This document shows, in pieces, positions 55,472 to 64,000 of a stretch of DNA of 64,000 nucleotides (positions are counted from its first letter, which is position 1; each line of letters opens with the position of its first letter). This stretch comes from [Phialemoniopsis] sp. UDSM-2020 (Eukaryota; Ascomycota; Sordariomycetes; Thyridiales; Thyridiaceae). Made by a program: the position numbers and the translations under genes. The stretch lies in contig JAEILZ010000002.1 of NCBI GenBank assembly GCA_018873225.1, forward strand, positions 930,001 to 994,000. Direction: 5' to 3'. The notes below the pieces were generated by a model, which made no database searches, was not told where the DNA came from, and saw nothing but the letters and a program-made list of their open reading frames with translations.

Positions 55472-57547
55472 ATGGCGAACCAACTCGAGGGACCTACCCC
55501 GGTGCAGCCGGTCGAGAGACATTCCCAGAACGAAGAGAAGATCGAACGCATTGCGTCTTCCCAACACGATGCCCGCACTGAACATGGGGAGGACCTCCCT
55601 CCTGTTCATGAAGGGGGTGTCACCTTCCAGGCCATAATGGCCGTCATCGTAAGGCACATGCCATCCCAACGTCAATGTTTACTCGGACTGACACAACACG
55701 CAGTCACTTTGCTTTGTATACAACGGCTACCTCTTCACTTTGCTCATGCCGGGTGTTGTGCTTCCCTACATCAATGCCGACCTTGGCCCCAGCAGTAGTT
55801 ACCCATGGATCTCTATCGTGTAAGTAGTTGATCTAGCAGAGCTTGAGATCGTGTCCCTTGTTGACTTTTCTCCAGGTGGAATCTGGCAGCCTCTGCCGTC
55901 GTTACGATTGGCGGTCGCGTCACGGACATCTTCGGTCGACGATGGTTCCTCCTCTTCGGCGCCGCTCTCGGAGCCATCGGTGCACTCATCGGAGCACTGG
56001 GCAAGAATATCCCCCAGATGATTGTGGCCGGAGTATTGATGGGCTTTGGAGGCGGCTTCCAAGAGATCATCTTCGCCACAGTGCAAGAGGTGGTCCCGAA
56101 CAACAAACGCCTGATTGCTCTTGGTGAGTTTCGCCTCCCCTGGTCCTCGTGTTTCGACTACTGGACTGACAGACTGCAAGGTTGCCTCGAGGTCTCCAAC
56201 GTCTTCGGCATGATGAGTCCACTTATTGCGACAACCTACCAGAGTCGCAGCCCGCTCAAGTGGAGAGCATGCTACTGGCACGCCTTCGCCTGCGAATGCT
56301 TCGCTTTCGTGGCACTCTACTTCTGGTACAAGCCGCCGTCGTTCAACACCAAGCACAGAGAAGACGGCAAGTCGCGGTGGCAACTGATGAAGGAACTCGA
56401 CTATGTCGGAGTCCTCCTTTTCACCGCCGGATGTGTTTTGATTCTCATGGCTTTGAACTGGGTGAGTCTTCTTTTCTTCAATCCTACACATCATTGAAAG
56501 CTTGCTGATCAGAGGCAGGGAGGGCGTGACTACCCCTGGAAGAGCGCCGGAGTCATCGCGCCTATCATTCTCTCAGTCGTCACCTTTGTTGCCCTTGGCC
56601 TCTGGGAGGTCTACTACCCGCTCAAGTACCCCATCCTACCGCCAGCCATGTTCCGTAACTCACCCCAGTTCTGCGCCATCGTCGGCGTCGTCTTCATCGG
56701 CGGCATGTTGTACTACAGCTCCAACGTGCTCTGGCCCAGACAGGCCTCGTTGCTCTTCGCTCCCAAGGACAATCCCATTATTGCTGGCGTCTACGCCAAC
56801 ATCTTCTGTTTCGGTACAATCCTCGGTGCGCCGTTGGTATTGGGTGTTGTTCCACGTGTGGGTCATGAGCGCTGGCAGATGGTTGGCTTCCTCACGATCC
56901 AGACGGCTCTGATCGGCTCCATGGCGAGCGTCGATCCCGGTGATGCGCCCCAAGCCATCGCCGTCATCATGCTTGTCTCTGCCACTGTTGCGCCCGTCAA
57001 CTTCCTTGCCTTCGGCATGGCTTCATTGGCTCTTGAAAACCAGGCCGATATGTAAGTCCCAGACAACGAGCGTCCATTCCCTACGTCCAATACTAATACG
57101 TCTATGTCTCTTAGTGGAGTATCCCAAGGCATTCTCAGCACCGCCCGCCTCATTGGCGGCGCGATCGCGACAGCCATCTACACCGCCATCCAGCAGAACC
57201 GCTACGCGCAGGTCTTTGCCCCGCGGGTAACCGAGGCAGCCACGAGTGCCGGCTTCTCTGGGCCCCCAGCACCACTGCTGAAGGCCGCGACTAACGGCAC
57301 GGCGGCTGCCTACAACGCTGTGCCAGGTATGACGAGCCAGATTATTGCGGCTGTCCAGGGCGGCGTCAAGACCGCCAATGCGCAGGCCTTTCAGCTTGTG
57401 TACCTGGTCGCCATTGCCTTTGGTGTCGCAGCCGTCTTGACTGCCCTGACGACAAGGGATATCCCCAAGTCGAAGAAGACGTCTGAGCGTGCTGTGCAAT
57501 TGGAGAACGAGAAGATCGAGCCTCCGCCCGGTAAGGTGGTTGTCTAG
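55472..57547 (+). CDS. MFS transporter, TRI12-like
   Basis: The gene starts at 55472 and has about five introns; the last exon starts near 57115. A polar N-tail (about 50 residues) is followed by 14 helices, as in the TRI12/siderophore group. Recognisable parts: 'YINADLGPSSSYPWISIV' before TM2, 'VVTIGGRVTDIFGRRWFLLFG' region, 'GFQEIIFATVQEVVPNNKR', 'NVFGMMSPLI', 'ARLIGGAIATAIYTAIQQNRY' region and a cytoplasmic C-tail. TRI12 and relatives export small toxic metabolites or siderophores at the plasma membrane; the substrate here is unknown. It is divergent from AtuA and tail-to-tail with the LysM gene. Confidence 0.85.
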
Positions 57548-57664
57548 TTACCTCAACCTTCTCAATTGTAGTCTGAGCCCATGTCATTTGAGCCAGAACT
57601 ATTGGGAAATGGATGGGTCTAAGAGATGGTTTGAAAAGGGCACTGGTTAGACTAGGCTATTTCT

Positions 57665-58420
57665 TCAAGATACACCGACACAATAATACTCTTGAGCCCA
57701 CAACGACGAAGCGCAATTCTCCCCGTTCGCGCCCAGCACCTTGTTCCAAGCGTACAGATTCGCGGTGGTGATCCCGTTCCTGGATGCAAAAGCCCCACAC
57801 GTGTCCCCAGCAATAGCCGCAGCGTACTTGTTACAATTGCTCGCTATCCCCGTCTGCGTCGGCCCTGGAGCTGTGACATGGGGCGTGGTAGTGGTGGGAG
57901 GTGTAGTGGTGGTCGTTGCGACCGGCGCAATGCCCACGCAGTACCACTCGTCGGCCCACAGCGACGTGCCGCAGTTCTGACCCGAAGTCCCGAGGACGGG
58001 GTTCCAGGCGTAGAGTTGTGCATTGGATATGCTGTTCCGGAGCGCAAAGGTGTCGCAACCGTCTCCCGACTTGGCCTGGGCAAACTTGTTGCAGTTGGAG
58101 ACGATGCCCGACTGGGTCGGCCCGGGCGCAGTGATGGACGTTGTTGGGCGCACGCCGATGCAGTAATACTCGCTTGCCCAGAAGTTGGTTGAGCAGTTGG
58201 CTCCGTTGAGACCTAGGACTGGGTTCCCTGCCATAGACAAGTTCAGTTCATGTGAAGACTCCACAGCTGATGAGTGACTTTCCAACTTACAGGCGTAAAG
58301 CTGATCGGTAGAGATACTATGAGCCTTGGCAAAGTCGAAGCAGTTGTCGCCGGCCTTCACTATCGCAAAGTTATTGCAGTTGGTGGTCAAGCCATCCTGC
58401 GTAGGGGATGGAGCTGATCC
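57665..58420 (-). repeat. Three C-terminal LysM repeats
   Basis: Three LysM modules share the wording 'NCNKFA...AGD.C..FA', 'ANLYAWNPVLG' and 'WA.E.YYC.GV', and are separated by PT-rich linkers containing 'APGPTQ'. The similarity suggests recent internal duplication. The N-terminal two modules are more divergent. Confidence 0.7.
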
Positions 58421-59989
58421 CGTTCCCACGGATGCCGGATCGCCGACTGTTGTCGACACCGTCGTAGTTGGAGTGACCACGCCACCTGCGCCACCCCTTT
58501 GCTGATTCCCGGCGTCGGCGTCTGTGCCAAGTGGTGGTGGCGGCAGGGCATATGAGCTGTTGGTCCCAGGTGCACTGAACAAGGCGTTAGCACGGTTCAT
58601 TCCAAGTCTCTCCATCCCATCTGTCCCACCGTTCGGTCCTTACCTTGCGCATACGTATTGTCCCTCCAAGGGAGCATCGCAAAGCCCAAGGATGTATCGG
58701 TTCCAGCTGAGGAACTGTACGGTTGTGATTTTGAAGCTGGCTGCAAGGGTATCGCTGTGCCGTCAGAAACTCGTTAGCCATGCATTCTCCTCCTTGGGAC
58801 GTGGTTCTTTCACATACCACGTCTGCCCGCTGCCCACCTGTTGGATGGTGCAAGCGGCCGGAAGACACACCGCAGCGCTGACCTGGCATGTGCTGCTATT
58901 CGTCGCGGCCTGCAGGTCACCAGTAGCTACTCCGTATTTGGTCGACAGCCCGTCACAGCCAGACCCGGCACTCACCGTCTGGCCGGCGCACGTAGTTGCA
59001 ACTGGCGGAGCCGATGTCGTTGATGTGGAGCCGTTGTTGAGAGGAATGGATGTCACTGGCGGCGCAGGATCATACGTTGGTATCGCCCGTAGCGTGAAAT
59101 CCGGGATGGTAGTGTTGCATATGTCGCCAATGTCGTAAAGCTGGTCAACCAGGTAGTCCGAGTGATCTTCGTTTGTTAGTACCTTTGACGTGACGCGCTC
59201 CAGAAGCATCGCGATGAAGCACTCGTTACACAGCTGTTCGTGGTATCAGCATTTGCGCCCAAATCTGGAGTGCGCCTGGTAACTTGCGATGTCATCACTG
59301 TAGATGTTTGCCATGCGCATGTTCTCTGGGGGTATGGCTGATGAGTTACCCCCACACGATGGGTCTGACGGATTCTGAGCACAATCTGCGCGAACGATGT
59401 CAGAGCCGACCCATTGCTGGGATTCGGTAAGACACCATCCAAAGTCATCTGAGCTGTAGTTCCGACAGGTTAATGACCATCATCTGGAGAGGACTGAAAC
59501 GTTCGCTGTACTACTCACTTGGAGGGCATGCATGCGATGTTCATGCCGTCATTGAATCGCTCCCCGATGCTACTGACAGGTAGCTGCTTGCCATAGGCAG
59601 AGACGTACTCCCCATAGCAGTAACTATAGAGGTCAAGTCCCCACGCTGCAGCTTCCGTCAAACAATTTCCGGCACACAACGCCGTAACATTGTCTTCTTC
59701 CCACCAAAAGTTCTCAAAATCTCCGACCATCTGAAAGAGAGTCTGATCACAGTCTGGGATTGTCTGGTTACTACTGAGAGTCAGACCACTAAGGACATAA
59801 GACGTAGAGAACCCCTATTATGACTGCTAGCCGCTCCAGAGTTTCGACATACAGCGCATTGATACAGTCTGTCGATATGTTTAAAGCACGCCCGAGCTTA
59901 TCAGGGTTGAGTGCAGGATAAAGATTGAAAGACGCGGCAAGCTGTGCCGAGCAAGCCAGGACGATGCCAAAAATCGCGAGGAAAGCCAT
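57665..59989 (-). CDS. Secreted multi-LysM protein
   Basis: The gene starts at 59989 (MAFLAIFGIVLACSAQLAAS, signal peptide) and has several introns. A Cys-rich N-terminal region ('CDQTLFQMVGDFENFWWEED', 'NECFIAMLLERV') is followed by one divergent LysM with its Thr/Ser linker, one LysM with 'GSGQTWDTLAASFKITTVQF' wording, and three closely similar C-terminal LysM repeats of about 65-70 residues separated by 'TAPGPTQ' linkers (each with a GD-C core, 'LYAWNPVLG' and 'YYCxGV'). That makes about five LysM modules. It should bind chitin in the cell wall or apoplast. Its divergent partner is a GH18 chitinase, the arrangement known for killer-toxin-type fungal chitinases. Confidence 0.82.
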
Positions 59990-60932
59990 CTGGAATCCGT
60001 ATGATCAACTGACCTGATAGAATCTGGTGGCAGTTGGGAGACGAGAGATCGTGGAATGAAGAAAACTCGATTTGCCAAGAGAGCAAGCAAAAAGACAGGG
60101 CTTCCCTTCGAACTACCATTCTTCTGCAATTAGTATTACCATCTGCTAATGACTACACACACCCAGCGTGATATCAACTAGATGGTCATGATAGCAGGGA
60201 ACTGGTATTGGACCACATGCCAGTGTACATTCTACCCCTTTAGCTCCCCGGTCGCGGCTTGTGTGAGGGTGTGAAGGTAATACCTGGGGTGACACCGCGA
60301 TGGAGGAATGACCTGGATAGTCCGACCAGCTTTAGCCTGATTGGATGCTGCAACACATCACAGTCAGCAACAAGCAATATCACCTCCTGAACTCATTGCT
60401 CCTGCAGCACTCTAACGCCGAGGGATGCAAAAGATCTCACTCTCGAGCATGGGTGGGGTATGATGGCCAATCGGCTGCTCCCAGCTCAATCAAGCTTTCT
60501 ACCCTGGTCATGCAGTAGCTTCATTTGATGGATGGAAAGCTGACCTCTAGCCGCGGCGCTGATTTACATCTCAACATCCGTGCGAGGTACCATCGGTTGA
60601 AGACCAGGTCATACTGATGCGTGAAATCAAGAAGGAAAATACATAGAAGGGAATGCGATTTGCCCCCACGACATTTGAAATCACATCGGAGATTAGGTAT
60701 GCCGCTTTTGGCCAGGTAGGTCAGACGGGAACGTGAGATCAAGCCTGCAGATTCCGAAAAGTGACCAGACCTTTGTCAAAGCCAAGAGACGGGTATCTGC
60801 TGATCCCCGCGACGATTTGAAGATCCGTAGTTCCCATCTGGTCCGCCCCCGGACTCTTGGCTGTGCTAAGCTTTCTTGGCTTTCTAGGCTTTCTTGGCTT
60901 TCTTGGCTCTCGTGGCTCTTCACGCTTTCGAG
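59990..60932. promoter_or_regulatory. Divergent LysM/chitinase promoter with 10-bp repeat
   Basis: About 940 bp lie between divergent starts. Immediately before the chitinase ATG, 60870-60920 consists of about five copies of the 10-bp unit GGCTTTCTTG with slight changes. It is probably in the 5' untranslated leader. No further gene is supportable. Confidence 0.55.
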
Positions 60933-63900
60933 ATGTTGCTCCTAACTGTGTTCCTGGCCGCGACTGCAGTTCTTGCTGCGCCCTTCGAAAACATTCTTGG
61001 GGCCAAGCCAATTGATGCGCGGTCTGAACTGCTCTTGAGAGCGCCGCTACTTGAACATCGCGCTCTTCCGATTGGCACATGCAATGCAGACACGCCATGC
61101 GAGAACGCGGCTTGCTGTGGTGGAAAGAACAATAATCTTTGTGGTTATTCGCCAGGGGAATGTGGCTCTGGTAAGTTGTTGAAATTCAACATCTCACACT
61201 TGGAAGACGTTGTGAAAACCAAAGGCCAGACTCCAAGCTAACAACGGCTAGGTAACTGCACATCGAACTGTGATGCCAAGGCAGAGTGTGGCCAGTACGG
61301 CAGATCAGGCTCACAAAACTGCCCTTTGAATGTGTGCTGTTCCAAGTTTGGGTAAGTTGGTTCGAAAAAGGTTCGCCTGTGCGATCATTGATTCGTTAAC
61401 TTGACGGACTTCAGCTTCTGCGGCTCTACATCCGACTTTTGCGGCGATGGCTGCCAAAAGGGCTATGGTGGGTGCGGCGATGCCAAGCGGCCCTCATGCA
61501 GCGGCAACTCGATAGCCAAGCGCACAATTGGCTACTACGAGTCTTGGGCAGCCACTCGCAAATGTCAGGCGGTTCTCCCCGAGGATCTCAACCTCCACGG
61601 ATTCACTCATCTCAACTTTGCTTTCGCCTTCTTTGACCCGAAATCTTTCCAGATCGCCCCAATGGACTCAAATAGCGGCTCACTACTGGGGCGGTTCACC
61701 GCGCTCAAAGACACCCACAGCGGACTCGAGACATGGATCTCCGTGGGCGGCTGGTCTTTCACAGATCCAGGTCCGACCCGCTCGGCTTTCAGCGATATGA
61801 CAAGCTCAGCTGGCAACCGCAAAACGTTTATCAATGGACTCATCAGCTTTATGGATCACTACGGGTTTGACGGTGTTGACCTTGATTGGGAATACCCACA
61901 AGCTGATGATCGGGGCGGATTGACGGCTGACAAGGCGAATTATGTTAGTCTCGTCAAGGAGCTGAGATCTGCTTTTGGTAAGTCTTGACTTTGAAATGCT
62001 TAGGATGGCCGAGCTAATGCAGCAAGGAAACCGATACGGGATATCAATGACTTTGCCAACATCATACTGGTATCTCCAGCACTTTGACGTAGCTGCTATC
62101 CAGTCTAGCGTTGACTGGTTCAACTTCATGACCTACGACCGTATGCTCTACCATAAATATTACTCACATGCAGCCTGATTCTGACAAGAACCATAGTCCA
62201 CGGGGTATGGGATGCGCAGTCTAAGGCTCTCGGTCCACACATAGCACCACACACCAATATCACAGAAATTGATATGGGTTTAGACTTATTGTGGCGCTCA
62301 GGCATTGAGGCTGGCAAGATTGTCCTTGGTCTCGGATGGGTGAGTGCCAAATGGATAGACTCCCAAAGTCGCAATTCACAAACTAACAGCTCTTGTTTAG
62401 TACGGAAGAAGTTTCACACTTACAGACTCCTCCTGCAACACTCCCAACGGCGTGTGTCAATTCTCAGGAGGCGCGAATGCTGGCCCATGCTCGGACGCCA
62501 GCGGCATCCTAACTCTGCAGGAGATCAAAGACGTCATATCGAAGAAGAATGTGAAGCCCGTATGGGACAAGACAGCTGGTGTGAAATGGATCACGTGGGA
62601 TAGCAATCAGTGGATATCGTATGATGACGATGACACCTTCGACCAGAAGCGCAAGTTTGCCAACTCTCGTTGCCTCGGAGGCACAATGGTATTGACTCCC
62701 CTGTTCTCATCTTCCTTTCCTGTTTTCTTCTCTACCTTTGTTCGATCATTGACGGGAATGCTAATTGGTGATCCCATTCAGGTCTGGGCCATGGACCAAG
62801 TGGACCAGAAGGCTGACAATGGCATGGCACCCGCGCCAGGCGTTACCACGCAAGATCAAGCGGATGCCAAGCAGCGGAGCGACGACATCGCAGCCGGCGT
62901 CACTTGCTACACCACGGATTGCAACCAGAAATGCAAGAAAGGGACCAACGAGGTTGCGCAGAGTACGTACTCAACACTGCATATTAGCCTCGGCATTGAC
63001 TTACCAACTGCAGTGAATGGCCAACCCGGCAAGCTGTCTACCAACAACCGCTGCAAAGCGAATGAGTACCGCAGACTCTGCTGTGACGATGGCACTCGTA
63101 TGGGCACATGCCAATGGCGCGGATATCGTGGCGTCGGGTTATCCTGTATGGGAGGCTGTGACGATGGTGAGACCGAAGTCGTTCAAGATACCAACAGCCA
63201 CGACAAGAACGGGGATCGCACCTGTACGGGAGGCATACAAAGCTACTGCTGCAAGGGTTTTAAGCCCTCTCCTTCTGCCAAGGACTTGAAAGATGCAGCC
63301 AAAGATGCAGCGAAGGACGCCGCAGAGTCTGCTGCAGAGCAGGCCGCCTTGGACATCGCCGCAAAGGCGTTTTGCCGCCTTGCAGTTCCCGCTCTGCTAG
63401 CACCTTTGGAACTCATAGAGGCTGCGATCCCTATTATTGGTAAGTCCATATCACAGCTTGTTAACTTGTGCCTTGATCTATGAACGACTAACAATCTGCT
63501 ATAGGGGAAATTGCGGATATCGCCGAGATTGCTGCCACTCCTGCTTTGATTCAATTGTGCATCAAGGGAGTGGAGAAAGAAGGCAAAGCTGTGTTCAAAG
63601 TCTTTGGCAAGAAGCACACCATCAGCATGGACAAGCCAACCAAGACCAAACAGTCCCGCCCTCCAGAGTCGAGCCACGTAAGCTCCGAAATATCTTTCAC
63701 CAAGTCAATGCACATTGCTAACAGTGAGGCGTCACGCAGAGTTCGGCCAAGACAAGCAGCGCGTGCTCGAGAAAAGCGCAGAGAGATGGTCTCGTAAAGC
63801 GCGTGGCCGACTGCGACCGTGTCACCACAACCGTCATCACAGAGATCATCGACAACTTCCAAGGCCAACCCATTGGAATTCACTGCGATGGCAGCCCAGT

Positions 63901-64000
63901 CCTACCACTCTCGCACCCACAAGCCTGTCTAAACTACCACTCCATCATCCAGCACAACGCAGGCTTCGCCACGCTAACCTGCTCGTACTATCCTCCCCGA
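60933..64000 (+). CDS. GH18 chitinase, killer-toxin-like subgroup, 3' end beyond the window
   Basis: Signal peptide at 60933 onward (MLLLTVFLAATAVLAAPF). At least eight introns; exons 1-3 (to about 61354, 61414 onward) encode Cys-rich chitin-binding segments, including a hevein-type 'CCSKFGFCGSTSDFCGDGC'. The GH18 domain follows: 'TIGYYESWAATRKC', 'WISVGGWSF', the catalytic 'DGVDLDWEYP' with the acid Glu, and 'MTYDLHG'. After the catalytic domain come a Cys-rich 'CCDDGTRMGTCQWRG' region and an Ala/Asp-rich amphipathic helix segment, then a C-terminal exon whose frame ('DCDRVTTTVITEI') continues to the last base, so the gene is cut at the right edge. It is divergent from the LysM protein gene, as in Trichoderma subgroup C chitinases. 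It should hydrolyse chitin extracellularly. Confidence 0.85.

Overview
The window is nuclear DNA of a filamentous ascomycete (Pezizomycotina, probably a plant-associated or mycoparasitic Sordariomycete). The evidence is dense short spliceosomal introns (about 50-110 bp, GT-AG), four Zn(II)2Cys6 regulators, rhodopsin-domain (PTH11-like) membrane proteins, an AA9 lytic polysaccharide monooxygenase with a cellulose-binding module, a multi-LysM protein and a killer-toxin-type GH18 chitinase. The genus cannot be fixed from the sequence alone. I joined exons by hand. For most genes the summed exon lengths were exact multiples of three, which supports the models.

Region 1 (1-18.1 kb) is a nitrogen or lactam catabolism neighbourhood. 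Its core is a divergent pair: a biotin-dependent carboxylase of the LamA/urea-carboxylase type (5407-10032, 17 exons) and a LamB/YcsF (PxpA-type) protein (10721-11586). Homologues of this pair open the 2-pyrrolidinone ring in Aspergillus nidulans. Around it lie the 5' end of a probable class III aminotransferase, an NCS1 nucleobase/hydantoin-type permease, two Zn2Cys6 regulators, a Dal5-like MFS transporter and an N-terminal-nucleophile hydrolase related to penicillin acyltransferase. The lamA-lamB promoter carries two identically spaced CGG-N8-CCG sites. The layout suggests import, ATP-dependent ring opening and transamination of a lactam or cyclic amide.

Region 2 (18.3-30.7 kb) is rich in secreted or surface proteins: a lysozyme-like protein, a Cys/Thr-rich secreted protein, the AA9 LPMO (its first intron lacks a GT donor), a small acidic protein, a crystallin-like secreted protein, a frameshifted SAM methyltransferase and a rhodopsin-domain protein.

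Region 3 (31-45.8 kb) holds a cytochrome P450 tail-to-tail with a BBE-type FAD oxidase, a second rhodopsin-domain protein, an 817-residue protein with acetyltransferase-like and ankyrin-like parts and an 11-residue C-terminal repeat, a cyanamide hydratase followed by a Zn2Cys6 regulator, and a secreted DUF8021-like protein.

Region 4 (46-64 kb) holds a Zn2Cys6 regulator, a secreted Cys-rich gene interrupted by one in-frame stop, a tannase/feruloyl esterase, an AtuA-family protein, a TRI12-like MFS transporter, and a divergent LysM-protein/chitinase pair. The chitinase runs off the right edge.
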